Source: JACDER01 sp963842575
Lineage (GTDB): Bacteria; Actinomycetota; Thermoleophilia; Gaiellales; Gaiellaceae
DNA: 64,000 bases
Assembly (NCBI GenBank): GCA_963842575.1
Contig: CAWJGS010000010.1
Location: 62,001 to 126,000 of the forward strand
Direction of reading: 5' to 3'
Shown here: positions 42,930-51,989 of the stretch, in pieces
Numbering within the stretch: position 1 is the stretch's first letter
Layout: the number at the start of each line of letters is the position of its first letter
The notes under the pieces: generated by a model
Database searches by the model: none
The model's input: only the letters and a program-made list of their open reading frames with translations
What the model was told of the DNA's origin: nothing
Made by a program: the position numbers and the translations under genes

Positions 42930-43395
42930 TAGGTGTCCTCACCTTCCCAGTAGTCGGCGGCGTCTGCGCGCCTGAACCAGAGGCTCTCGTCCCAGCCTGG
43001 TCCCCAGCGGATCATCAGCTTGCCGCTGTCCGGCTGGACGGCCGCCGCGGGAGCGCGAAGCCGGAGACGAACAGGACTCGCGCCGGCTCGTCCGACGTAT
43101 TGACGAGCTGATGAGCCCCTTCCGGCCCGCTCGGGAAGAGGATGCAGTCGCCGGGACCGAGCTCGTGCTCGCCGTCCGTGTCGCGGAGCGTCGGCCGGCC
43201 GGACACGACGACCAGCAGCTCGTCATTCCCCAGCTCGTAGTGGTATGGGAAGGTGCGCTGCCCCGGCCGCAGCTCGTACAGGCTCGCGCCGATCTGGTCG
43301 CCGGCCACGCGCTTGCGCTTCCAGTCGAACCCCTCACGCGCAGGCGGGTGCGTTCGCTCGAGCCAGCCCTCGTCGTCGAGGAGATTCATCCGCAT
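42930..43395 (-). CDS. cupin-domain protein (one frameshift)
   Basis: Small cupin of about 155 residues. Motif 1 is SLYELRPGQRTFPYHYELGNDELLVVVSG (His/Glu metal ligands) and motif 2 is LGPGDCILFPSGPEGAHQLVN. A one-base shift at about 43047 turns the C-terminus into PRRPSSRTAAS-stop; the other frame reads AAAVQPDSGKLMIRWGPGWDES, then LWFRRADAADYWEGEDT-stop at 42930, a sensible ending. The metal and substrate are unknown. It is transcribed against rpoZ and the next gene, within the insertion between rpoZ and coaBC. Confidence 0.8.
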
Positions 43396-43474
43396 TGGCC
43401 GGAAACTCTAGAGCCCTTTGCACGTCTTGTCGGCAGCGGTACTGTCCGGGCGCAGACCGACGAAAGGGGAGGAC

Positions 43475-44390
43475 GTGAACGGGTTTTCAAAGGGTGCGGC
43501 GATCGGTGGCATCGCCGGCGCGTTCGTGGCCGGGTCGACGATCGCTCTCGCCGGGACCGGGATCGGCGGGGTCTTCAACCTCGGCCAGGAGAACACCGTC
43601 AACGCCCAGACGTCGCTCAAGGGAAGCGTCTCCGGGAACGCGCAGCTCCGTGTCGAGAACGGATCGAACGGCGTCGGCGTGTTCGGGATCAGCGTCGAGC
43701 GGGAAGGGCGTCTACGGCAAGCACACAGCTGCGACCGGCGGGGAGCCCGGAATTCAAGGCGAGACTGCATCAGCCGCCGGCGCCGGAGTCGTCGGCAAGA
43801 ACACCGGCGGCGGCCCTGGCATCTCTGCGTTCGTCAACCCAGGCAAGCCTCCGTTGGCGGTCAACTCCAACACTCGCGTTGCGAACCTGAACGCCGACCA
43901 ACTGGACGGGAAGAGCTCGACCGCGTTCCTTCCCTCGAGCGGAGACATCGTGCTGTGGTACTCCCCGTACGACGCCACGACCTGGTATCCCGAGCAGGTG
44001 ACTATCGGATATCGGACCAGGGTCCGTTCGCCGAGGTGTACACGGACGGCAGCGAGGACAAGTTGTTCGACGCCGTCGTGATGCCTCTGGATCAGCCGCA
44101 GAGCGTCCTCGGGGTGACGCTGAAGCTGAAGTCGGTGACGATCTGCTTCGAGGCTGCAGGGGCGCAGATCATCGGGACGAAGCTCATCTCCGGTGCGACG
44201 GGAGAAACGACGGTCGTGTACCAGGATGATTTCGTCCACTCGTCGCCGGGGCCGAGCTGCTACGACGTCGCACCGCCGACGCCGACCGTCGTCGCCGGTT
44301 CGCTCTACCTCGATCTCGACATGCAGTTCTATTCGGATCCCTTCGACTGCGGTGAATCTCTACTCCGTGCGGGTGAGACTCGGAACCTGA
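43475..44390 (+). CDS. exported collar-type protein, paralogue of the 17214 gene (three frameshifts)
   Basis: GTG start after GGGGAGG. The N-terminal hydrophobic segment GAAIGGIAGAFVAGSTIALAG leads to VFNLGQENTVNAQTSLKGS, then LRVENGSNGVGVFGISV. After a shift at about 43700 it reads GKGVYGKHTAATGGEPGIQG and KPPLAVNSNTRVANLNADQLDG; after one at about 44015, AEVYTDGSEDKLFDAVVMPL; after one at about 44347, TAVNLYSVRVRLGT-stop. The VFNL...TSLxGS and KPPLxVxSNTxVANLNADxxDG modules match the 16151-17214 product. It is either a decayed gene or one damaged by indel errors. Confidence 0.65.
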
Positions 44391-44409
44391 CACCAGGCAC
44401 AATGGGCGC

Positions 44410-45568
44410 ATGGCCCGGGTGCTCCTGGGGGTGACCGGCGGGATCGCCGCCTACAAGGCCGCCGAGCTGTGCCGACTGCTGGTCAAGGCCGGACACGACG
44501 TCGTTCCGGTCCTGACGCGCGGAGCGGAGCGCTTCGTCACCGCCGAGACCTTCCGCGCGCTCGCGCGCCGCGCCCGCGCCCGACGGCCCGTACCCGCACC
44601 TCGAGCGCTTCGACCTCGTCGTGATTGCGCCCCTGACCGCGAACACGCTGGCCAAGCTCGCATACGGGATCGCCGACAACGTCCTCACGGAGGCCGTCCT
44701 CGCCCATAAGGGGCCGATCCTCGTCGCGCCGGCGATGAATCCGCGCATGTGGTCCAACCCGGCCACCCGGGCGAATGTCCAGACACTCGTCGCCCGCGGG
44801 TTCGAGCTCGTCGGCCCGGACGAGGGAGAGATGGCCGAGGGCGAGTGGGGGGTAGGGAGGATGTCCGAGCCGGTGGAGATCGCCGCGCGAGTCGGACAGC
44901 TGCTCGCGCCGGGGCCGCTCGAGGGCCTGCGCGTTCTCGTCACCGCCGGTGGTACGCGCGAGCCGGTCGACTCCGTCCGCTTCGTGGGCAACCGCTCGTC
45001 CGGCCGCATGGGCGTGGCGCTGGCGGAGGAGGCCAGGCGGCGCGGCGCGGACGTGACTCTCTTGGCGGCAAACCTTGCCGTTCCGCCGCCGGCACGTGTC
45101 GCGACGATCGAGACGCCGACCGCGGAGGCGATGCTCGACGCCGCGCTCGCGCTCGAGGACGTGGACGTCGCGCTGCTGGCCGCCGCCGTTGCGGACTACC
45201 GTCCGGCCGAGGCACTCGCCACGAAACGGGCGAAGAGCTCCGACGGCTGGACGCTCGAGCTCGAGCCCACCGCCGATGTCGCGCTCGCGCTGGGCGAGCG
45301 CAAGCGTCCCGGCCAGGTGCTGGTCGCCTTCGGGGCCGAGCACGGGGAGGACGGCCTCGAGCGCAAGCGCCGGATGCTGGACGAGAAGCGCGCCGACCTC
45401 GTCGTCTACAACGACGTATCCCGCGAGGACATCGGCTTCGACGCGCCAGACAACGAGGTCGTCCTCGTCACGCCCGACCGCGAGCGGCGCGTCCCCAAGG
45501 CGAGCAAGCGTGAGATCGCCGCCGCGATCCTCGATGAAGTCGAGAGCCTGCTTGGACGAGACCGCTAG
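44410..45568 (+). CDS. coaBC: CoaBC, phosphopantothenoylcysteine decarboxylase / phosphopantothenate-cysteine ligase (one frameshift)
   Basis: Bifunctional coenzyme A enzyme, about 386 residues. The CoaC flavodoxin half starts LLGVTGGIAAYKAAEL. A shift at about 44575 precedes PYPHLERFDLVVIAPLTANT (catalytic His), and VAPAMNPRMWSNPATRANV carries the PAMN motif. The CoaB half has VLVTAGGTREPVDSVRFVGN, SSGRMGVALAEEA, AAAVADYRP, KRKRMLDEKRADLVVYNDV-like segments and DNEVVLVT. The stretch between TFRAL and PYPHL is about ten residues shorter than usual, so more than one base may be missing there. The 3' end overlaps the MoxR gene. Confidence 0.92.
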
Positions 45569-46517
45569 GAACCCCGAAGGCGTCGCCGAGGCCGCGCAGA
45601 CGGCCCAGGCCATCCTGCTCAACCTCGCGCGCGTCGTGCACGCCCCCGACGAGACGCTGCGGCTGTGCGTCCTCTGCCTGGTCAGCGAGGGTCACCTGAT
45701 CATCGAAGACTTCCCCGGGGTGGGGAAGACGATGCTGGCGAAGGCGCTGGCACGCTCCCTCGACTGCTCCTTCTCGCGCGTCCAGTTCACGCCCGACCTC
45801 CTCCCGTCCGACATCACCGGCGTGAACGTCTTCAACCAGCGCTCCAACGAGTTCGAGTTCCGCCCCGGTCCGGTGTTCGCGAACATGCTCCTCGTCGACG
45901 AGATCAACCGCGCCTCGCCGAAAACTCAGGCCGCGCTGCTCGAGTGCATGCAGGAGAACCAGGTCACGATCGACGGAACCACGTACGAGCTCGCACGGCC
46001 GTTCATGGTCATGGCGACCCAGAACCCGATCGAGTACGAGGGGACGTACCCGCTGCCGGAGGCGCAGCTCGACCGCTTCGCGATGCGCGTCTCCCTCGGG
46101 TATCCGGAGGGGACGCAGGAGGCGCGGATGCTCACCGAGCAGACCAGCGCGCCGCCGCTCGACGACCTCGAGCCGGTGGCGTCCGCACTCGAGCTGGTCG
46201 CGGTCATCGACCAGGCCAAGGCGATCTACGTGGAGGAGAGTCTCAACCGCTACATCGTCGCTCTGCTGCGGAACACGCGCTCCGACAAGCGCCTGTATCT
46301 GGGGGCGAGCCCTCGCGCCGGAATCGCCCTGCTGCGCGTGGCGAAGGCGCGCGCGCTCGCGGCGGGCCGTGAGTTCGTTCTCCCGGACGACGTGAAGGCC
46401 GTGGCCGAGGTCGTGCTCGCGCACCGGCTCATCCTCGCGCCGGAGGCGCACTCGGCCGGCCTCACGCGCGCCGAAGTAGTCCGCGAAGTCCTTCAGCAAA
46501 CTCCCGTCCCGGTTTGA
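45552..46517 (+). CDS. MoxR-family AAA+ ATPase
   Basis: ATPase chaperone that typically activates metal-dependent or VWA-domain partners. The 321-residue protein has Walker A DFPGVGKTMLAKAL (about 54-67), the MoxR signature RVQFTPDLLPSDITGVNVF, Walker B MLLVDEINRASPKTQAALLECMQE, sensor 1 FMVMATQNPIEYEGTYPLPEAQLDRF and lid-domain sensor 2 GASPRAGIALLRVAKARA. The TTG start overlaps the coaBC end by 17 bp. It forms the familiar unit with DUF58 and transglutaminase genes downstream. Confidence 0.93.
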   Translation: MDETARNPEGVAEAAQTAQAILLNLARVVHAPDETLRLCVLCLVSEGHLIIEDFPGVGKTMLAKALARSLDCSFSRVQFTPDLLPSDITGVNVFNQRSNEFEFRPGPVFANMLLVDEINRASPKTQAALLECMQENQVTIDGTTYELARPFMVMATQNPIEYEGTYPLPEAQLDRFAMRVSLGYPEGTQEARMLTEQTSAPPLDDLEPVASALELVAVIDQAKAIYVEESLNRYIVALLRNTRSDKRLYLGASPRAGIALLRVAKARALAAGREFVLPDDVKAVAEVVLAHRLILAPEAHSAGLTRAEVVREVLQQTPVPV

Positions 46518-47689
46518 CGCGGCGCGGCCGGCTCGCCCTCGTCTTCGGGCTCGCCGTCTATCTCCTCGCGTGGGCATTCGGTTCGCACGCGCTGTACCCG
46601 CTCGCGCTGGGGCTCGTCGCGGCGACCCTGGCCGCCTGGCTCTGGATGCGGATCGTCCGCCGCCCGGTGCGCCTCGTCCACTCTGGTCGCAGCCGCGACC
46701 ACTTCGAGGGCGAGGACGTCGCTGTCACCGTTGAGGTCGAGCTCACCCGGGGCGGCTTACCGCCGGCCTCGGTCGTCCTCAACGAGCGGATCTCGAAACT
46801 GGGCGAGCGCGCGACCCGGCTGGCCGGCGGCGGTTCGTCCCGCTCGGCGGACTATGTTCTCGAGCGGCTGCCGCGCGGCCGGTACGAGCTGCAGGAGGTC
46901 ACTGCGCTCCTCGAGGATCCGTTCGGCCTGGCGCGCACGGAGGTCGAGCTGGCCGCCGCCTCCACGATCCTCGTGTACCCGCGGCTCGTGGAGCTCGACC
47001 GGCTGTTCTCGGATGCCGGCGCGTCCCTCCCGGAAGGCCGTCAACAGCTGATGCACCGGCCGAGCGGCTTCGACCTGCACAGCGTGCGCGACTTCCAGCA
47101 GGGCGAATCGCTCCGCCGCGTCCACTGGCGTTCGACCGCGAAGCGCGGGCGGTTGATGGTCAAGGAGCTGGAGGATGCGCCGCGCGACGAGGTCGCCGTC
47201 CTGCTCGACGCGCGCACCGGCGCGCCGGTCTTCGATCTGCAGGTGCGCGCCGCCGGCTCGATCCTGTTCGCGCACGCGAGCCGGAACCGCCGTGCCGTGC
47301 TGGTCGTGAACGGCATCCGGACCGAGACCGTGCAGACGACCGCGTCCGAGGGCGACCGCCGCCGCGCGCTCGAGCTGCTCGCGGCGGCCGAGCCGGACGG
47401 AGCGCGCGCTGCCGAGGCGCTCCTCGTGGACGAGGCCGGCCCTGTCCTCAGCGCGCTGGAGCTGGTCGTCGTCACGTCGCTGCTCACACCGACGCTCGTC
47501 GACCGGCTCGTCCAGCGACGGATCTCGCGCCGGCAGGTGTCGCTCGTCTACGCCGACGGCGTCTCCGGGCCGCAGCCGGGGCTGTTGCGCCTGCAGTCGG
47601 CCGGCGTGCCGGTCGCACTCGTGCGGGAGGGGGACGATCTCGCGGTCGCGCTCTCTCCTCCCCGGATGTCCGAGGCGGCGAATGCGTAG
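46514..47689 (+). CDS. DUF58 membrane-anchored protein
   Basis: A 391-residue protein with two N-terminal membrane helices (ALVFGLAVYLLAWAFG, LYPLALGLVAATLAAWLWM), a beta domain (VTVEVELTRGGLPPASVVLNERIS), and the DUF58 core GFDLHSVRDFQQGESLRRVHWRSTAKRGRLMVKE (about 188-221), which continues into a VWA-like fold (VAVLLDARTG). In MoxR systems DUF58 proteins are thought to be ATPase-dependent partners at the membrane. The TTG start overlaps the moxR stop. The stop overlaps the next gene by 8 bp. Confidence 0.9.
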   Translation: MTRRGRLALVFGLAVYLLAWAFGSHALYPLALGLVAATLAAWLWMRIVRRPVRLVHSGRSRDHFEGEDVAVTVEVELTRGGLPPASVVLNERISKLGERATRLAGGGSSRSADYVLERLPRGRYELQEVTALLEDPFGLARTEVELAAASTILVYPRLVELDRLFSDAGASLPEGRQQLMHRPSGFDLHSVRDFQQGESLRRVHWRSTAKRGRLMVKELEDAPRDEVAVLLDARTGAPVFDLQVRAAGSILFAHASRNRRAVLVVNGIRTETVQTTASEGDRRRALELLAAAEPDGARAAEALLVDEAGPVLSALELVVVTSLLTPTLVDRLVQRRISRRQVSLVYADGVSGPQPGLLRLQSAGVPVALVREGDDLAVALSPPRMSEAANA

Positions 47690-49850
47690 CGCGGCGCGCA
47701 CCGCTGCGGTGTACGCCGTCCCCGCCGCGGCGATCGTCATCGCCTGGCTGCGGATCGAGGGGCCGCCGCGCGCCGGCGGCGACGCGGTCATCCTCGCGCT
47801 CGTGGCCCTGGCGCCGGCCCTCGTCGGCGGCCTGCGGCTCAGGCTCGCCGTCCTCGCCGGATCCCTGCTCGTCGGCACCTGGATCGCCCTCGGCGCTTCG
47901 TTCCTGACCCCGGGGCGGATGGTCACGCGCCTCTGGGACGGCGCCCGCGAGTTCTACGACGTCGACCTCCCCTTCGACCCAACAGCGCACCCGCGCATGC
48001 AAGGAGCCGCGCTGCTCGCTCTCTTCGTCTTCTGCCTCCTCCTCGGCCTCGCGCTGGCCGCGCGACACGCGCTCCTCGCCGTCGGGGTACTGGCGCTCGG
48101 AGCGGGCTGGCCGGGGACGCTCGTCTGGGGCGGCCGCGAGCTTCTGCTCGGCGGCCTGATACTCGCCGGCGCCCTCGTCATCCTCGCCGGCCTGCGTCCC
48201 CGGGCCAGGAGCGCCTTCTATCCGGCAATCGTTGCCGGCGCGCTCGTCGTCGCCGCAGCCCTGGGCCTGGCCTCGCGCCCGGCCGTCGCAAAGCAGGAGC
48301 TCCTCCACTGGCAAGGGTGGGACCTGTATACGCAGGCCGATCGCGCCGTCGGAGTCAGCTACGTCTGGGACTCGAACTACAACGGGCTCGACTGGCCCAA
48401 GAAGCGGACCGTGGTCCTGAAGATCGAAGCTCCGGATGAGGCGTTCTACTGGCGGGCGACGACTCTCGACGCGTTCGTCGGCGACAACTGGAAGGAGGAT
48501 CTCGAATCCGCGCCGGCTCCCTCGGCCCGGCCGCCCCGCCGACGCGGGCTCGTCCGTCAGGTCGTGACGGTCGAGGCTCTGCGCGACACGCACCTGGTGG
48601 GCGCGGAGCGTCCGGTCGCGTTCTCCACGCAGGACACGTCCACGGACGCGAACGGCCGGGTCACGACCATCGGCTTCTCCCCCGAAGGGGAAGGGCAGAC
48701 GTACGTTGCGTGGAGCTCCGTTCAGCGGCCGTCTCCCGAGGAGCTTGCGCGCTCGAAGCCGATCTACCCGACGTCGATCGGCGTGGACATCGGCGTGGAC
48801 AAGGGCGTGACCGTCCCCTCCTTCGGAACGCCGGGGAGGGACGCGGTCGTCCACGGCATCCTCGCCGCCTATACGACGCCGTACACGCCGCTCTATGCCG
48901 CCGCGAAGGAGATCGTCGGGCACGTGAAGACGCCGTATGCCGCGGTCGTCGCGATCGAGTCGTGGCTGCGCGACAGCGGCCGGTTCACCTACGACCAGCA
49001 TCCGCCGCAGGTCGCCGGCGTGCCGCCGCTCGTGGCGTTCGTGACCGAGACGCACCGTGGCTACTGCCAGCACTTCGCCGGCGCGATGGCGCTCATGCTG
49101 CGCTACCTCGGCATCCCCGCGCGCGTCGCGGCCGGGTTCGCGAGCGGGACGTACTCGAACGGCCAGTGGACGCTCACGGACCACGACGCGCACGCCTGGG
49201 TGGAGGTCTGGTTCCGCGGGTACGGCTGGCTCCCCTTCGATCCAACCCCCGGCCGCGGGAGCCTCGGGGCCGCCTATTCCGCCTCGTCCAAGAGCTTCGA
49301 CCCGGGCACGGCGGCGGCGCTGGTCGGGGCGGGAACGGCCATCCAGCGGTTCCTGCAGAACGAGGCGTTGTCCAGCTCGAACGTGCGCGGGGAGCACGCT
49401 CGCTCGGTGCCGGTCGCGACCCCGAACAACCACCGGACGTTGCTGGTCGTCGGGCTGCTCCTGCTCGCGCTCGTCGGCCTTGGCGTGGCTCTGTTCGCGG
49501 CCAAGGCGGTACGCCGCCGGGCGCGCTACCGCTCCCACGATCCGCGCGCGGTTGCGGCCGCGTGTCGCCGCGAGCTGTCGGAGATCATGCTCGACCAGCG
49601 GATCGACGTCCCCAGCAGCGCGACCCTGCACGAGCTCGGCGAGCTGCTCGACTCCGAGCTCGAGGTCGGGGCCTCCGTCTTCGTGGACGCGGCGGGCGGC
49701 GCGCGTTTCGCGGCCCCCGCCACGGCCGCCGAGGACGCCGCCCGCGCCCGCGCCGAGGCCCGCGAGCTGCGCCGTGTCCTGCGGCAACGGCTTTCCGTCT
49801 TCGAGCGGCTCACCGGAGCGCTCTCGCTTCGCTCGCTCCGCAGCGCGTGA
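47682..49850 (+). CDS. TgpA-type transglutaminase-like membrane protein
   Basis: A 722-residue protein with six N-terminal membrane helices (for example LVALAPALVGGLRLRLAVLAG, LLALFVFCLLLGLALAA, YPAIVAGALVVAAALGLA). The periplasm-side transglutaminase domain has the triad Cys in GYCQHFAGAMALMLRYLGIPAR (about 452-473), His in DHDAHAWVEVWF and Asp in WLPFDPTPGRG. One more helix (LLVVGLLLLALVGLGVALFAA) and a cytoplasmic DUF4129-like tail (ATLHELGELLDSEL) follow. Its cysteine-protease or crosslinking substrate is unknown. The GTGA overlap couples it to the nucleotidyltransferase gene. Confidence 0.92.
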   Translation: MRSAARTAAVYAVPAAAIVIAWLRIEGPPRAGGDAVILALVALAPALVGGLRLRLAVLAGSLLVGTWIALGASFLTPGRMVTRLWDGAREFYDVDLPFDPTAHPRMQGAALLALFVFCLLLGLALAARHALLAVGVLALGAGWPGTLVWGGRELLLGGLILAGALVILAGLRPRARSAFYPAIVAGALVVAAALGLASRPAVAKQELLHWQGWDLYTQADRAVGVSYVWDSNYNGLDWPKKRTVVLKIEAPDEAFYWRATTLDAFVGDNWKEDLESAPAPSARPPRRRGLVRQVVTVEALRDTHLVGAERPVAFSTQDTSTDANGRVTTIGFSPEGEGQTYVAWSSVQRPSPEELARSKPIYPTSIGVDIGVDKGVTVPSFGTPGRDAVVHGILAAYTTPYTPLYAAAKEIVGHVKTPYAAVVAIESWLRDSGRFTYDQHPPQVAGVPPLVAFVTETHRGYCQHFAGAMALMLRYLGIPARVAAGFASGTYSNGQWTLTDHDAHAWVEVWFRGYGWLPFDPTPGRGSLGAAYSASSKSFDPGTAAALVGAGTAIQRFLQNEALSSSNVRGEHARSVPVATPNNHRTLLVVGLLLLALVGLGVALFAAKAVRRRARYRSHDPRAVAAACRRELSEIMLDQRIDVPSSATLHELGELLDSELEVGASVFVDAAGGARFAAPATAAEDAARARAEARELRRVLRQRLSVFERLTGALSLRSLRSA

Positions 49851-50527
49851 GCGTCGCGGTCGTCATGGCGGCCGGGCTCGGCACCCGGCTTCGGCCGCTG
49901 ACCGAGCGCTGGCCCAAGCCCGTCCTTCCGGTGGACGGCCGGCCGGTGATCGTCACGCTCCTGCACGAGCTCGCGGCGGGCGGCTTCGACTCCTTCGTCG
50001 TCGTCACCGGGCATCTGGCCGAGCAGGTGGAGGAACTGGTCACGCCGCTTCCCTACCGGATCCGCCTCGCCTCGCAGCCGGAGGCGCTCGGATCGGCGGA
50101 TGCAGTCCGGCACGCCGCGGTCGAGCCGCCGTTTCTCGTCACCGCCGCCGACACCGTGTACACGCGTGGCGATCCGGGCCGCTTCTGGCGCGCCTTCGAG
50201 GAAAGCGGCGCGGCCGGCGCCATCTCGATGCGCCGCCAGCCCGGGCGTCCGGCCGCCAACCGCATCCGCGCCGAGGGCGGGCGCGTCGTGCGGGTCGTCG
50301 ACTCCTCCGACGAGTCCGGTTTCACCGCCGCGCCGCTGATGGCCGTGGGGCCTGCCGTCGCCGCCCAGATCGCGGCCGACCTGCCGGGACCGCCCTTCGA
50401 GCTGGCCGCCGCCTTCCAGCGCGTGATCGATGCGGGGGAGCGTGTCGAGGCGATCGAAATCGGGAAGACGCGGGACTTGACGGACCCGCTTGACTTGGTG
50501 GAGGAGAACTTTCAGTACCTGCGATGA
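49847..50527 (+). CDS. sugar-1-phosphate nucleotidyltransferase-like protein
   Basis: NTP-transferase fold of 226 residues with the nucleotide loop VVMAAGLGTRLRPLTERWPKPVLPVDGRP (G-x-G-T-R and the K of WPKP; about 6-34). FVVVTGHLAEQVEELV and EALGSADAVRHAA carry the base-binding part, and VTAADTVYTRGDP is in the metal-Asp position (usually GDN/GDH). It lacks the left-handed beta-helix of GlmU. The sugar is unknown. GTG 49847 overlaps the TgpA stop; the TPR gene overlaps its 3' end. Confidence 0.86.
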   Translation: MSVAVVMAAGLGTRLRPLTERWPKPVLPVDGRPVIVTLLHELAAGGFDSFVVVTGHLAEQVEELVTPLPYRIRLASQPEALGSADAVRHAAVEPPFLVTAADTVYTRGDPGRFWRAFEESGAAGAISMRRQPGRPAANRIRAEGGRVVRVVDSSDESGFTAAPLMAVGPAVAAQIAADLPGPPFELAAAFQRVIDAGERVEAIEIGKTRDLTDPLDLVEENFQYLR

Positions 50528-50880
50528 GCGAATCGACCTACAGCCTCTTCCAGCAAGGCCGCGAGCACCTCAAGAAGGGCATGGCCGCGCAGGCCACCGT
50601 CCCGCTGGAGAAGGCGAAGAAGCGCGAGCCGGACAAGGCGTCGATCCGCGAGGCGCTCGGGATCGCGTACTTCCGCATCCACCGCTACGACGAGGCTGAG
50701 GCCGAGTTCCGCGCGATGCTGGACATCTCGCCGGCGGACGACTACGCGCACTACGCGCTCGGCCGCTGCCTGGAGAAGCAGGGGAAGGATGCGGAGGCCA
50801 ACGGCCACTACAAGCTCGCCAGCTCGCTCCGGCCGGGCAAGGTCGACTACGAGTCCCGGATTCGCGACCTCAGCCAGTAG
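50524..50880 (+). CDS. TPR-repeat protein, 118 aa
   Basis: Three tetratricopeptide helices pairs: SLFQQGREHLKKGMAAQATVPLEKAKKREP, IREALGIAYFRIHRYDEAEAEFRAMLDISP and YAHYALGRCLEKQGKDAEANGHYKLASSLRP. It is cytoplasmic, small, and probably a protein-protein adaptor. ATG overlaps the preceding stop; its TAG directly abuts the TTG of dtd. No catalytic domain. Confidence 0.85.
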   Translation: MSESTYSLFQQGREHLKKGMAAQATVPLEKAKKREPDKASIREALGIAYFRIHRYDEAEAEFRAMLDISPADDYAHYALGRCLEKQGKDAEANGHYKLASSLRPGKVDYESRIRDLSQ

Positions 50881-51305
50881 TTGCGGGCGGTGGTCCAGCG
50901 CGTCTCGCGCGCCCGCTCGACTCCCGGCGGCGAGATCGGCCCCGGTCTGTGCGTGCTGCTCGGCGTGGCCACCGGCGACGAGCGTCAGGACGCCGAACGC
51001 CTGGCGGGAAAGGTCGCGCGCCTGCGGATCTTCCAGAACGAGGAGGGGAAGTTCGACCGCAGCCTGCTCGACGTGGGCGGGGGCGCGCTCGTCGTCAGCC
51101 AGTTCACGCTCATCGCCGATACGGCTAAAGGGAATCGCCCGAGCTTCTCCCGCGCGGCCCAGCCCGAGGCGGCCGAGCCGCTGTACGACGTTTCTGCGAG
51201 GCGCTGGCCGCCGAGGGCGTCCACGTTGCCCGCGGCATCTTCGGCGCGCGCATGCAGGTCGAGCTCGTGAACGACGGCCCGGTCACCATCGTCCTCGACG
51301 TCTGA
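50881..51305 (+). CDS. dtd: D-aminoacyl-tRNA deacylase (one frameshift)
   Basis: Removes D-amino acids wrongly attached to tRNA. RAVVQRVSRA starts the protein; EIGPGLCVLLGVATGDERQDAERLAGKVARLRIF and LVVSQFTLIADTAKGNRPSFSRAA (SQFTL catalytic motif, about 67-71) follow. After a shift at about 51190 come CEALAAEGVHVARGIFGARM and VNDGPVTIVLDV (the cross-subunit N-x-GP motif). About six residues of the SVTVDGE loop near residue 12 are missing compared with relatives. The TTG start directly follows the TPR gene stop. Confidence 0.9.
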
Positions 51306-51335
51306 GGCCGCGCGTGCGGCGATAGGGTCCAATCG

Positions 51336-51654
51336 GTGCAAACGCGGCTGAGCATGTGAGGGCCAACGTTGCCGATCTCCGCCGAGCCGTCCGGTGGTAC
51401 GAGGAAACCCTGGGCTTCGAGGTCGACTCGTACTGGCCGCGGACAAGCCGAATTACGCTCACTTCAAGGCCGTCGGTGGAGCGACCTTCGCCATCATGGA
51501 AGCGCCGGCCGCGAGGTTCAACTTCACGGTCGAGGATCCGGATGCGTTGAGGACGACGTGACCGTCGTCGAACCGCTCTTCGACACGCCGTACGGCCCCG
51601 AAAGTTCACGATCGCCGACCCGACGGAACGAGCTGGGTTTCGACGAACGCGATG
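51336..51654 (+). pseudogene. broken glyoxalase/VOC-family gene
   Basis: Reading across frames gives a full VOC module: MQTRLSM / VRANVADLRRAVRWYEETLGF / ADKPNYAHFKAVGGATFAIM, then EAPAARFNFTVEDPDAL / DDVTVVEPLFDTPYGP / KFTIADP / DGNELGF. Each slash is a one-base frame change (near 51355, 51440, 51555, 51600 and 51630). Five breaks in 300 bp are far above the local rate, so real decay is plausible, though clustered consensus errors cannot be excluded. Members bind metals and often act on glyoxals or antibiotics. Confidence 0.7.
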
Positions 51655-51698
51655 CTGGCGGCGAAACCCCCTTGAGGCGGTTGCGTAGGCTTCCCCTT

Positions 51699-51941
51699 GT
51701 GCCCGAGGAGCGCTACTCGCGCCGCCCTTACGAACGCCCCTACGGCATGGCGGGCGAACCCGCTGAGCGGCGCACGCTTGACCCGCAGACCCCCCTCGAC
51801 CGGCTCCTCCGCAGGTGGGCCCTGGTCGCCGTCGGCTGGCTCGCCGTCGCCACCATCGTCGGGCTACACGGCGCCGCCCTTGGCGCCGGGCTGCTTGTCT
51901 GCCTCATCGGCTTCCTAGTGACCGCTCTCCGGCACTACTAG
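51699..51941 (+). CDS. small membrane protein, 80 aa
   Basis: GTG-started product with a basic, Arg/Tyr/Pro-rich N-terminal half (EERYSRRPYERPYGMAG) and one or two C-terminal membrane helices (WALVAVGWLAVATIVGLHGA, LGAGLLVCLIGFLVTALRHY). No family recognised. It lies between a broken VOC gene and an exported protein. Confidence 0.55.
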   Translation: MPEERYSRRPYERPYGMAGEPAERRTLDPQTPLDRLLRRWALVAVGWLAVATIVGLHGAALGAGLLVCLIGFLVTALRHY

Positions 51942-51989
51942 CGCGCGTTCCCCTCAGGGCACACTCGCCCTCTCCTGTAGCTTGATGCG

